NCBI RefSeq assembly: GCF_044904665.1
Contig: NZ_JADIKM010000003.1
Coordinates: forward strand, 835,273-899,272
Direction of reading: 5' to 3'
Source of the DNA: Dyella_A ginsengisoli
Lineage (GTDB): Bacteria > Pseudomonadota > Gammaproteobacteria > Xanthomonadales > Rhodanobacteraceae
DNA: 64,000 nt
The notes below the pieces were generated by a model that saw only the letters and a list, made by a program, of their open reading frames with translations, had not been told where the DNA came from and did no database searches. Shown one piece after another: positions 8,208 through 18,223 of this stretch; the first letter of the stretch is position 1, and each line of letters starts with the position of its first letter. The translations under genes and the position numbers were made by a program.

Positions 8208-8645
8208 TCAGCCCCTGCAGCCATGCTCTTTGATAAGCCGGCTCCGCTCATCCAACTGACGGCTGGCCGACAGGTCGGGGCCAACTTGAACGTCGAGTGC
8301 GAGATATCGGCAAAGCGTCTGCCTGTTCAACAGCCTTTGTTGTACGGGCTGAGTTGGCATGCCGGGTTTGGCGAGTTGAGTGCGTGAACAGGGCGTTGTC
8401 TGGACCCATAGATCGGTTTCAGCAATGCAGAGATAGCCAACCACAGGAGCAAACCCGTCGATTCCACCAGGCGTTGCGGGCTGTGGTGGATTCGGTTCGC
8501 TCAAGAGGCGAGCAGCCGAGGTGGAGAGAGCAGGCTCCGATACCCCGGGCCGTGCTGTCTGCCTTCCCTGCGGCAGCGAATGCTGGGCCATGGCTCCATG
8601 GGCAGTCATCGCAAGCAGGCCGATTGCCAGAAAAATGCTTTTCAA
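8208..8645 (-). CDS. Small secreted hypothetical protein
   Basis: A 145-residue protein starting at a TTG (8643-8645) that follows AGGAAAGA by about 6 bases. The N-terminus (LKSIFLAIGLLAMTAHGAMA) is a clear signal peptide with an AMA cleavage site, so export to the periplasm or outside is expected. The mature part is proline/serine rich, then has three cysteines (GYLCIAE, TTPCS, TLCRYL) that could form a disulphide. I recognise no family. It ends convergently to the PQQ dehydrogenase, with a stem-loop between them. Confidence 0.55.
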   Translation of the reverse strand: MKSIFLAIGLLAMTAHGAMAQHSLPQGRQTARPGVSEPALSTSAARLLSEPNPPQPATPGGIDGFAPVVGYLCIAETDLWVQTTPCSRTQLAKPGMPTQPVQQRLLNRQTLCRYLALDVQVGPDLSASRQLDERSRLIKEHGCRG

Positions 8646-8910
8646 AATGAGTCTTTCCTGCCCGGCTTTGCCATCCAAATCGCATCGACGTTTTTGGACC
8701 ACCCGATGCTGCTTTCGCAGCCGCACTGTACGGGCTTACTGAATCGCGCTGTGCGGTGGGAACCAGGCTCTACACGTCTGCCGCAGCACCGAAACTTCGC
8801 GTTCCCTGAGGTGATGGTTGATGCTGCCGAGCCGCAACGGGTGCCCTCGGGTTCGCTGCACCGCCGAAACCACGTAGCATTCGCAGGCGCCACCTTGGCT
8901 GGAGCCCCGC

Positions 8911-10955
<2,045 letters not shown>

Positions 10956-10959
<4 letters not shown>

Positions 10960-11948
10960 GGCTGCGTCCGCTCGCCGACGCGGCCGGCGCCAAGATGCCC
11001 GGCAAGCTGCAGATGAGCCGCGCGGCCAAGGCGCTGCGCGCCGGCAAGCTGGTCGCCTTCCCCACCGAAACCGTCTACGGCCTGGGCGCGAACGCGCTCG
11101 ATCCGGCGGCGGTGGCGCGCATCTTCGAGGTGAAGCGCCGGCCACGCACCAGCCCGCTGATCATCCACGTCGACCGCATCGCGGCGGCGCGCGAACTGGT
11201 CACCTACTGGCCGGACGCCGCGCAGCGGCTGGCCGAGACGTTCTGGCCGGGGCCGCTCACGCTGGTGCTGCCGCGGCGCGACATCGTGCCGGACATCATC
11301 ACCGGCGGTGGGACGCATGTGGGCGTGCGCATGCCCAACCACCCGGTGGCGCTGGCCCTGATCGCCGCTGCCGGCGTGCCGATCGCCGCGCCCAGCGCCA
11401 ACCGTTTCACCCAGATCTCGCCCACCACCGCCGAGCACGTGCGCGCCGGACTGGGCAGCGAGGTGGACCTCATCCTTGACGGCGGGCCGTGCACGGTGGG
11501 CATCGAGTCCAGCGTGCTGGCGCTTTACGACGACGGCCCGGTGCTGCTGCGTCCCGGCGGGGTGAGCCGCGAGGCGATCGAGGCGGTGATCGGCATGCCG
11601 GTGCGCGTGCCGGGCGCCGCGCCGGCGAAGGGCGAGACGCACGCCGCCCCGGGCATGCATTTTCGCCACTACAGCCCACGCACCATGACGCTTACGGCGC
11701 ATCCGTCGATGGCCGTGCCCAGCGGCGACGGCGCCTTGCTCACCCATCGCCCCGCGCACTACGCCGCCCTGCCGGTGGCGCACCTGCAGGTGATGCCGGA
11801 CACGCCCGAGGCCTACGCGCAGCGCCTGTACGCCGCACTGCACGAGCTGGACGCCCATAGCTACGACTGGATCGCCATCGACCTGCCGCCGGACGAGCCC
11901 GCCTGGGCCGCCGTGCGCGACCGGCTCAAGCGCGCCATCGCGCGCTGA
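10956..11948 (+). CDS. tsaC: Threonylcarbamoyl-AMP synthase, long Sua5 form
   Basis: A 330-residue enzyme of the Sua5/YciO/YrdC family, making threonylcarbamoyl-AMP for the t6A modification of tRNAs. The YrdC domain spans about residues 20-205 and shows PTETVYGLG at 36-44, the KRRPRTSPL loop, and SANRFTQISPT. A linker ending in APGMHFRHYSP leads into the C-terminal Sua5 domain, so this is the long form rather than short TsaC. The ATG overlaps the nadE stop in ATGA. The frame is open far upstream inside nadE, but that part is a shadow of nadE. Confidence 0.93.
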
Positions 11949-12068
11949 GCGCGGCGCGAAGCTCTGGCCGCACGGCCGCCCGGACACCGTCTGCAGCAAC
12001 CCGTGGCGTTGCAGTCTCAACGCCGCACGCAGCTGCCCGATGGCGCAGGCCGGGCACAAGACGCCGGC

Positions 12069-12671
12069 TCAGACTGTCGGCACGGCCTTCTGCCAGCGAT
12101 AGACCGGGTGGTGCGCCAGCGCCAGCAGCTCGCGGTCCTCGATGGTGTCGCCGTAGGCGTAGATCCGCCGGTAGTCGGGCAATGCCAACTGTTCTCGCAC
12201 GCGTGCCGCCTTGGCCGCACCCGCGCAGTCGCCGCCGCGATACGTGCCGGTGAGACGGCCACCGTCCGCTTCCAGCTCGCTGCAGATCAGCTCCAGCCGG
12301 TGCGCGCGGCACCACGGCACCAGATACGCATCGAGCGAGGCCGACACCACCACGATGCGGTCGCCGCGCTCGCGGTGCCATGCGAGTCGCGCCATCGCCT
12401 CGGGCCGCAGCACGTGCGGCAGCCGCTCGCGTGCGTAGCGCGCGCCCAGCGCGCGGATCGACTCCGCATCACGTCCGCCGAGCACGTGCGCGGTGACCTG
12501 TCGCCGCACCGCCGTGCCGGAGACGAACCCGAGCTTGTAGCCCAGCCATGGCCACAGCAGCTGCCGCCACGCCCGACGGCGGAACGCAGCCGGACTGACA
12601 TAGCCGAGAAACGGCGTGTAGGTGTCGCCGGTGGTGATGGTGCCGTCGAAGTCGAACAGGGCCAGATCCAT
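12069..12671 (-). CDS. HAD-IB family hydrolase (SerB-like phosphatase)
   Basis: A 200-residue cytoplasmic hydrolase. Motif I is DFDGTIT at residues 6-12, motif II the SAS in VVVSASLDAYL, and motif III/IV GDTIEDRELL near the C-terminus, as in the HAD-IB subfamily (phosphoserine phosphatase-like). The substrate could be a phosphorylated amino acid, sugar or lipid head group; it cannot be read from the sequence. The start is set at the ATG (12669-12671) that directly precedes motif I; the open frame continues 74 codons upstream but runs into the riboswitch region of the divergent gene. Confidence 0.85.
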   Translation of the reverse strand: MDLALFDFDGTITTGDTYTPFLGYVSPAAFRRRAWRQLLWPWLGYKLGFVSGTAVRRQVTAHVLGGRDAESIRALGARYARERLPHVLRPEAMARLAWHRERGDRIVVVSASLDAYLVPWCRAHRLELICSELEADGGRLTGTYRGGDCAGAAKAARVREQLALPDYRRIYAYGDTIEDRELLALAHHPVYRWQKAVPTV

Positions 12672-12756
12672 ATGCGCATTCCATCCGTGAAGCGCGGCAG
12701 CATAGGCGGACCCGGCATCGCCGTGAAGGACCGCCTCGGCTATCATGCGCGGGTCA

Positions 12757-12893
12757 TTGGGGAGTAGCCGCTCTTCGCTCGAAGAGGCTCGCGTCAACAC
12801 ACTTGGCCCACCGGCCATGGCGCAAGCAGCCCACCTGCCTGGCAAGACCTTTGACCACACGTCTTCGCATGGGCCGGGGAGACGTGTGGTCAA
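12757..12893 (+). ncRNA. yybP-ykoY manganese riboswitch
   Basis: The leader of the GDT1-type gene has the hallmark sequences of the yybP-ykoY aptamer: GGGGAGTAGCCG at 12759-12770, a short hairpin (GCCGCTCTTCGCTCGAAGAGGC), TCAACACACTTGGCCC at 12794-12809, and the loop CTGGCAAGACCTTTG at 12838-12852. These loops build the Mn2+ site in known structures. A 12-bp stem (GACCACACGTCT with AGACGTGTGGTC, 12853-12891) closes the region 30 bases before the ATG and may be the expression platform. The downstream gene, a predicted Mn exporter, is the classical target, so high Mn2+ should turn expression on. Confidence 0.88.
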
Positions 12894-12922
12894 CCGTCTT
12901 TCGACCGGCCCGGACGTATCCC

Positions 12923-13501
12923 ATGGAAGCTCTGCTCGTATCCGCCGGCGTCGTCGCTCTTGCGGAAATCGGCGACAAGACCCAGCTGCTCGCCTTCATC
13001 CTCGCCGCGCGTTTCAAGAAGCCGCTGCCGATCATCGCCGGCATCTTCTGCGCAACGATCGTGAACCACGGCCTCGCCGGCGCGTTGGGGGCGTGGATCA
13101 CCTCGGTGGTGAGCCCCGGCGTGTTGCGCTGGGTGCTCGGCGCCTCGTTCATCGGCATGGCGATCTGGACGCTGATCCCCGACAAGATCGAGGAGGAAGA
13201 AACCCAGGTGGCCAAGCGCGTGGGCGTGTTCACCGCCACGCTGGTCACCTTCTTCCTCGCCGAGATGGGCGACAAGACGCAGATCGCCACCGTGGCGATG
13301 GCCGCGCACTACCCCAACCCGCTGATGGTGGTGGCCGGCACCACGATCGGCATGCTGATCGCCGACGTGCCGGCGGTGTTCGTGGGCGATCGCCTCGCCG
13401 CGAAAATCCCGATGAAGCTGGTGCATTCGATCGCCGCGGCGATCTTCGCCCTGCTGGGCATCGCAACCCTGCTCGGCGCCGGCGCGAAGCTGGGGTTCTG
13501 A
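12923..13501 (+). CDS. GDT1/TMEM165 (UPF0016) manganese exporter
   Basis: A 192-residue inner-membrane protein with six predicted helices in two homologous halves. Each half carries the family motif E-x-G-D-K-T-Q: EIGDKTQ near residue 16 and EMGDKTQ near 114. Bacterial members (MneA/Mnx type) export Mn2+; plant and yeast members move Mn2+ or Ca2+. The start at 12923 gives the first helix directly and lies just after the yybP-ykoY leader, which predicts induction by manganese. No strong Shine-Dalgarno is visible, consistent with riboswitch control of initiation, though this is inference. Confidence 0.9.
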   Translation: MEALLVSAGVVALAEIGDKTQLLAFILAARFKKPLPIIAGIFCATIVNHGLAGALGAWITSVVSPGVLRWVLGASFIGMAIWTLIPDKIEEEETQVAKRVGVFTATLVTFFLAEMGDKTQIATVAMAAHYPNPLMVVAGTTIGMLIADVPAVFVGDRLAAKIPMKLVHSIAAAIFALLGIATLLGAGAKLGF

Positions 13502-13558
13502 CCGCGCCTGCCGATGGCGAGAAGGCCCGCGGAGATCATCGTCCGGCAGCACCACCTG

Positions 13559-13639
13559 AAGGAGCCCGCTTGCGGGCGATGCCTCCCGCTTTGAATCCAC
13601 ACTCGGAGCAAACAGCGTCGCCCGCGAGCGGGCTCCTAC
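13559..13639. repeat. REP-like inverted pair (GGAGCCCGC..GCGGGC)
   Basis: AAGGAGCCCGCTTGCGGGCGATGC at 13559-13582 and its approximate complement at 13616-13639 (GCGTCGCCCGCGAGCGGGCTCCT) face each other. Each arm is itself a small hairpin. This is the REP/BIME organisation common in Pseudomonas and Xanthomonadaceae intergenic regions. It lies between convergent genes and could terminate or protect both transcripts. Confidence 0.7.
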
Positions 13640-14001
13640 GGTTTCGGTGCGGCGTGACGGGCGGCCTTGAGCCGGCGCGCGCTGTCGCGCACGTCGACGT
13701 CGAACAGCAGTGCCAGCGTGTTGGCCGGCGTCGCGCCCGGCAGAGCAAACTGCAGGCCGTCGCGGGTGGGTAATCGCGACGCCAGCTCGCGGACTGCTTG
13801 TTCGGGCAAATGAAGCTGGCACCGCTCGGCCGGTCCATCCATACGCGCTTCGGCCTGCGCATGAAGCTGCAGCGTGCAGTGCAGCGTAAAGGCATCACCG
13901 GCATGCGTGGCGGCGTCCACTGCGTCGCCGCGAAGCAAGACGGCGAGTTCCTCCTCGTCGATGCGCACGCGCAGTTGCTGGCCGTCGAACTGGAGCTTCA
14001 T
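13636..14001 (-). CDS. Small protein at end of Moco operon (possibly DUF7009)
   Basis: A 121-residue protein encoded 18 bp after moeA1 on the same strand, so probably the last gene of the molybdenum cofactor operon. It starts MKLQFDGQQLRVRIDEEE and has no signal peptide or membrane segment. Its composition suggests a small beta-rich cytoplasmic domain. I associate such proteins beside moeA with DUF7009, from memory and with limited certainty. A role in Moco biosynthesis is inferred from position only. Confidence 0.7.
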   Translation of the reverse strand: MKLQFDGQQLRVRIDEEELAVLLRGDAVDAATHAGDAFTLHCTLQLHAQAEARMDGPAERCQLHLPEQAVRELASRLPTRDGLQFALPGATPANTLALLFDVDVRDSARRLKAARHAAPKP

Positions 14002-14019
14002 GGCGGACCTCCCATGCGA

Positions 14020-15270
14020 TCAGTGGAACGGGTGCAGCGGCAACGCCGTGCCCGCATCGAGGCTGGCCACCTGCACGATGCGCCCGGCTGCGCAGTCGCC
14101 GGCATCCTCATCGAGCACCACCCAACCATCGGCCTGCGTGAACGGCAGGATGCGGAACGGCTGCTGCTGCGACATCACCCGTGCATGCAGCCGGCCGTCG
14201 GCGTCCAGCGCGAATGTGGCGCGCAGGAAGTGGCGCAAGCCGGCCTTGGGCTGCTGCGGCGTGTCGAGCACGGCATGCGGGGGCGGCTCGTCGCCCTGCC
14301 CCAGCATGGCGCGCAGCACGGGTGCGACGAAGAAACGCATGCCCGCGGCGACCGCCATCGGCGTGCCGGGCAAGGCCATCACCAGCGGACCCTCGGGCAA
14401 GGTGGCCGCCAGCAGCGGCTTGCCGGGGCGCATCGCCACCTTGTGGAACAGCTCGTTCGCGCCCAACCGGCGCAGCGCATCCGGCACGAAATCGTAGCGG
14501 CCCATCGACACGGCGCCGGTGCTCACCACGAGGTCCGCGCCGGCCTGCTGCGCACGACGCAGCGCGTCGGCGTAGGTGATGGCGGTGTCGTCGACCACTT
14601 CGCACGACAGCACCTGCGCGCCGGCCAGCGCGAGCGCGGCGGCGAGGTAGGGACCGTTGGAGCTGTAGATCTGGCCATCGACCAGACTCTGGCGCGGATC
14701 GACCACCAGTTCCTTGCCGGTACCGATCACCATCACGCGCGGACGGCGCACCACCTCGACCTCGGCCACGCCGATCGCAGCCAGCAGCATCAGCTGTGCC
14801 GGCTGCAGCGACGTCCCGGTATCGAGCACGGCGGCGCCGTGCGCCACGTCGACGCCCGCGTGGCGCACGTTCTGCCCCTCGCTGAGCTCGTCGCGCAGGC
14901 GGATGCGCAGCGGCGTGCCGTCCGGCGCGGATTCAAGCAGTTCGGTGCGCTCCACCGCGATGACGGCATCCAGATCATCGGGCATGCGCGCGCCGGTCAT
15001 GATTTCCCACGCACCGCCGTCCGCGCGGCGAGCTGCATCGCCCGCGGCCTGTGAGCCGTGCACGGCATGCTCACTCCCCGCTTCGAGCGGCTCGGGCGCG
15101 GCCAGCGCATAGCCGTCCATCGCGGCGTGATCGAACGATGGCAGCGCGATCGGGCTGCACACCGGCGCGGCCAGCACGCGACCCTGCGCGTCACGCACCG
15201 CGCAGCGTTCAGCCGGGAGACGCGCAGCGACCGCAAGCAGTCGCGCGATGGCGTCGCCGTAGCGGATCAT
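14020..15270 (-). CDS. moeA: Molybdopterin molybdenumtransferase MoeA, copy 1
   Basis: A 416-residue MoeA-family protein, which inserts molybdate into adenylylated molybdopterin. N-terminal segment LPSFDHAAMDGYAL, mid-protein VMVIGTGKELV and DGQIYSSNGPYL, then STGAVSMGRYDFVPDAL and the MPT-binding MRPGKPLL/ALPGTPMAV segments appear in the family order. In this copy the usual SGGVS loop is STGAVS and the usual LPGNP is LPGTP, whereas copy 2 at 19290-20495 keeps SGGVS and LPGNP. The start is the ATG at 15268-15270, 22 bp after the fusion gene; an upstream extension of the frame is a shadow of that gene. Divergence suggests a specialised role or partner. Confidence 0.88.
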   Translation of the reverse strand: MIRYGDAIARLLAVAARLPAERCAVRDAQGRVLAAPVCSPIALPSFDHAAMDGYALAAPEPLEAGSEHAVHGSQAAGDAARRADGGAWEIMTGARMPDDLDAVIAVERTELLESAPDGTPLRIRLRDELSEGQNVRHAGVDVAHGAAVLDTGTSLQPAQLMLLAAIGVAEVEVVRRPRVMVIGTGKELVVDPRQSLVDGQIYSSNGPYLAAALALAGAQVLSCEVVDDTAITYADALRRAQQAGADLVVSTGAVSMGRYDFVPDALRRLGANELFHKVAMRPGKPLLAATLPEGPLVMALPGTPMAVAAGMRFFVAPVLRAMLGQGDEPPPHAVLDTPQQPKAGLRHFLRATFALDADGRLHARVMSQQQPFRILPFTQADGWVVLDEDAGDCAAGRIVQVASLDAGTALPLHPFH

Positions 15271-15292
15271 CGGCGTCGCGAGCGCGGCAGCA

Positions 15293-16882
15293 TCAGGACG
15301 CGGCCGACGTGGTGAGCGCCACCACTCCACCGGCCAGCGACCACGCATCGACCCCGCGCTCGCGCAGCGTGCGTGCCGCCAGCGCGCTGCGCCTGCCGCT
15401 GGCGCAGACCAGCAGCACGTGGCGATCGATGCCGGCCAGCGAGCAGGCGGCGATCTCGCCCGAGGGAATGCGCAACGAGGTGACGTGCAGCGGCGCGGCG
15501 GCGATCTCGTCGGCCTCGCGCACGTCGACCACGGCAAACCCCGCGGCAATGGCCTCGTCCAGATGGTGGAAGTGCCGCTCGATGTCGTCCTCGGCCTGCG
15601 CCTGCTCCAGCGCACGACGGGCCACGGCGACGCAGCCGCCGTGCAACGCGCAGCCGGTCGACGCGTCGATCGGCAGGCGCTGACTGGTGCCGTCGAGCAG
15701 GTTGACCAGCTGCAGTGCGTGGTCGGCCGGTCGCGGCAGGCCGAGCAGCAGCTTCAGCGCTTCCATCGCCTGCATCGTGCCGAGCACGCCGGGCACCGGG
15801 CCGAGCACGCCCGATTCCACGCAGCTGCCGGCCAGGCCGGGCGCCGGCGGTTCGGGCCACAGGCAGCGCAGGCAGGGTTCGCCGGGCACGCCGGTAACCA
15901 CCTGCAGCTGCCCTTCGTACTGGTAGACGCTGGCCAGCACCACCGGCGTGCCGGTGAGCACGGCGGCGTCGCTGGCGAGGTAGCGGCTGGCGAGGTCGTC
16001 GGTGCATTCGACCACCAGGTCGTACTGCGCGAATACGTCCACGACGGTTTCCGCGGTGAGCGGCTCGGCATAGGTCTGCACCTGCACCGTGGGGTTGAGC
16101 GCGGCGACGCGGCGCGCGGCCAGGTCGACCTTGCGCTGGCCGACGTCGCGGGCGTCGTACATCACCTGGCGATGCAGGTTGCTGGCGTCGAGCACGTCGT
16201 GGTCGACGATGCCCAGCGTGCCCACGCCGGCGCCGGCGAGGTAGCTGATCACCGGCACGCCGAGGCCGCCGGCGCCGATCACCAGCACGCGGGCGGCGGC
16301 GAGCTTCGCCTGGCCGGATTCGCCGACGTCGCGCAGGCGGGTCTGGCGGGAGTAGTCGGGGGTGAAGTTGGCGCGCTCGGTCGCGTGATGATGCTCATGC
16401 GTGTGCGAGTGGCCGTGGTGATTACCGTGCACATGCGGCGCCTCCATCTCGTGCGCGCGCTCGGTGTGCGAGCAGGCGACCCAGGCAGTGTCGCCTTCCA
16501 GGTAATGCTCTTTCTTCCAGATCGGCAGGCGGTGCTTGATCTCGTCGATGATGTAGCGGCAGGCGCGGAACGCCTCGTCGCGGTGCGGGGCGGAGGCGCC
16601 GATCCACACGGCGAGGTCGCCGATCTTCAGGTCGCCCACGCGATGCACGGCGCTGGCAGCCAGCACGCCGTAGCGTTCGGCCGCCTCGGCCAGGATGCGC
16701 TCGCCCTCGGCGATCGCCAGCTCGGTGTAGGCCTCGTACTCCAGGCCGCTGACTTCGCGGCCCTCGTTGTTGTTGCGCACCCAGCCCTCGAACGCGCAGA
16801 AGCCGCCGCTGCCGGGATGCTGGAGCTCCTCGCGCAGCTGCGCGAGATCGGCCGGTGCCGCGGTGAGATCGAAGCGCATCAT
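15293..16882 (-). CDS. MoaE-MoeB-rhodanese trifunctional fusion
   Basis: A 529-residue fusion of three enzymes of molybdopterin dithiolene formation. Residues 1-140 are MoaE, the large subunit of MPT synthase (KHRLPIWKKEHY with the catalytic lysines). Residues 144-166 form a linker with eleven histidines. Residues 175-415 are a MoeB/ThiF E1-like domain with GAGGLG at 203-208, zinc cysteines CLRC (337, 340) and C411/C417, that adenylates the MoaD C-terminus. Residues 432-527 are a rhodanese domain with active-site Cys493 in CASGRRS, the probable sulphur donor. The gene overlaps the 3' end of moaD by 4 bases. The whole cycle of loading and using MoaD could run on one polypeptide. Domain calls are strong; channelling is inference. 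Confidence 0.9.
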   Translation of the reverse strand: MMRFDLTAAPADLAQLREELQHPGSGGFCAFEGWVRNNNEGREVSGLEYEAYTELAIAEGERILAEAAERYGVLAASAVHRVGDLKIGDLAVWIGASAPHRDEAFRACRYIIDEIKHRLPIWKKEHYLEGDTAWVACSHTERAHEMEAPHVHGNHHGHSHTHEHHHATERANFTPDYSRQTRLRDVGESGQAKLAAARVLVIGAGGLGVPVISYLAGAGVGTLGIVDHDVLDASNLHRQVMYDARDVGQRKVDLAARRVAALNPTVQVQTYAEPLTAETVVDVFAQYDLVVECTDDLASRYLASDAAVLTGTPVVLASVYQYEGQLQVVTGVPGEPCLRCLWPEPPAPGLAGSCVESGVLGPVPGVLGTMQAMEALKLLLGLPRPADHALQLVNLLDGTSQRLPIDASTGCALHGGCVAVARRALEQAQAEDDIERHFHHLDEAIAAGFAVVDVREADEIAAAPLHVTSLRIPSGEIAACSLAGIDRHVLLVCASGRRSALAARTLRERGVDAWSLAGGVVALTTSAAS

Positions 16883-17121
16883 CCGCCGGCCACCGGTGGG
16901 ATGAAGACGACGGTGTCGCCTTCGGCGAGCGCGCGGTTCCAGTCGCTGAACTGCGTGTTGACTGCCACCTTGAGCGCATCGATCGGCAGCGAGAAACCGT
17001 GGCGTGTGCGCAGCTCTTCGTAAAGATCGCGTAGGGTGACCGCGGCGGTGCTCACCTGCTCGGCGCTGGCGCCGGCCTGTTCGCGCAGCTGCGCGTAGTA
17101 CTGCAGGTTCACGCGGGTCAT
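16879..17121 (-). CDS. moaD: MoaD, small subunit of MPT synthase
   Basis: An 80-residue ubiquitin-fold sulphur carrier ending in the required Gly-Gly (VAGG). Its C-terminal glycine is adenylated by MoeB, converted to a thiocarboxylate and inserted into MoaE to supply both dithiolene sulphurs of molybdopterin. Both partners are fused in the next gene, which it overlaps by 4 bases. It overlaps the end of mobA upstream by 4 bases as well, showing tight coupling of the operon. Confidence 0.93.
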   Translation of the reverse strand: MTRVNLQYYAQLREQAGASAEQVSTAAVTLRDLYEELRTRHGFSLPIDALKVAVNTQFSDWNRALAEGDTVVFIPPVAGG

Positions 17122-17711
17122 GGCTGCGACTCCAACTGGCGCTGCATCTGTGCGAATTCCTCCGGGGTGTTGATGTTGTCCAGCGCGTCGCCGGGTGCGG
17201 GCAGCAGCACGATGTCGGACTGGATCAGCGTCTTGCGCGGGCAGTAGCTGCCGGCGTCATAGCGTGCCTTCAGCCGCGCGTGGCTGGACGGCTCCCACAG
17301 CGCGCACAGCGGCTCGGGCAGGTCGTCGAAACGGCTGGTGAAGACGGTGGCGTCCTTCGCCGGATCGCGCGCGGCGATCAGTGTGCGCAAGGTGGCTTCG
17401 TCCAGGCGCGGCAGGTCGCAGGCGATCACCAGCCAGGCCGCCTCGGGATACGCATCCTGCGCGGACAGGATGCCGGCCGCCGGCCCGACCGCGTCGTAGG
17501 TATCGACCAGCTGCGGCAGCTGCGCGCGCAGCGGATCGTGGCGCTGCGTCTCGCGCACCGAGACGAAGGCGCGCTCGGTGACCGCCGACAGCACGCGCCA
17601 CGCGCGCAGCAGCTGCGGCTCGCCGGCGTAGCTAAGCTGCGCCTTGTCGCGCTGCATGCGCTGGCTGGCGCCACCTGAAAGCAGCAGGCCGAAGATCGGT
17701 GCGGCACTCAT
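17118..17711 (-). CDS. mobA: Molybdenum cofactor guanylyltransferase
   Basis: A 197-residue nucleotidyltransferase that adds GMP to Mo-molybdopterin, producing the bis-MGD precursor used by DMSO reductase-family enzymes such as formate dehydrogenase and nitrate reductase. The GTP-binding signature LLSGGASQRMQRDKAQL is at about residues 10-26, and the metal-binding ACDLPRL follows mid-protein. The ATG at 17709-17711 overlaps the moaC stop (ATGA). Its presence with fdhD suggests that a bis-MGD enzyme is encoded elsewhere in the genome. Confidence 0.88.
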   Translation of the reverse strand: MSAAPIFGLLLSGGASQRMQRDKAQLSYAGEPQLLRAWRVLSAVTERAFVSVRETQRHDPLRAQLPQLVDTYDAVGPAAGILSAQDAYPEAAWLVIACDLPRLDEATLRTLIAARDPAKDATVFTSRFDDLPEPLCALWEPSSHARLKARYDAGSYCPRKTLIQSDIVLLPAPGDALDNINTPEEFAQMQRQLESQP

Positions 17712-18205
17712 GCGTCGGCCCGCCGGAAGTCGAGGTCGCTCTTGCCGCCGGTCTTGTTGAGCAGGCGCACCTCGGCGATGACGATGTCGTGCGACATCGC
17801 CTTGCACATGTCGTACAGGGTGAGCGCGGCGACGCTGGCGCCGGTGAGCGCCTCCATCTCCACCCCGGTGCGGCCCTCGCAGGACACCGTGCAGACGATG
17901 CGCGCCTCGACGCCTTCCATGGAGACGTCGACGTGGCACTTGTCCAGCGCCAGCGGGTGGCACAGCGGGATCAGCTGCGAGGTGGCCTTGGCGCCCATCA
18001 CGCCGGCGAGGTTGGCCACCGTGAGCACCGCGCCCTTGGGCGTGACGTAGCCGGCGCCGTGCAACTGCGCGGCGACCTCGGCGGGAAACACCACGCGTGC
18101 CTGCGCCTGCGCGGTGCGCCGGGTGACGGCCTTGCCGCCGACGTCGACCATCTGCGGCTGACGGGCCTCGTCGAGGTGGGTGAGTTTGCTGGAGGTAGGG
18201 GACAT
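17708..18205 (-). CDS. moaC: Cyclic pyranopterin monophosphate synthase
   Basis: A 165-residue MoaC, which converts the MoaA product 3',8-cyclo-GTP into cyclic pyranopterin monophosphate. Family segments MVDVGGKAVTRR near the start, LIPLCHPLALDKCHV in the middle and the helix MEALTGASVAALTLYDMCKA are intact. It lies 18 bp downstream of moaA and overlaps mobA by 4 bases. Confidence 0.95.
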   Translation of the reverse strand: MSPTSSKLTHLDEARQPQMVDVGGKAVTRRTAQAQARVVFPAEVAAQLHGAGYVTPKGAVLTVANLAGVMGAKATSQLIPLCHPLALDKCHVDVSMEGVEARIVCTVSCEGRTGVEMEALTGASVAALTLYDMCKAMSHDIVIAEVRLLNKTGGKSDLDFRRADA

Positions 18206-18223
18206 GGAGTTCCGTCGGGCGGC

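Noticed and set aside
14020..15615. Longer moeA start at 15615
   Set aside because: The extra 115 codons overlap the MoaE-MoeB-rhodanese gene in another frame and are arginine/proline-rich; the family start is at 15270.
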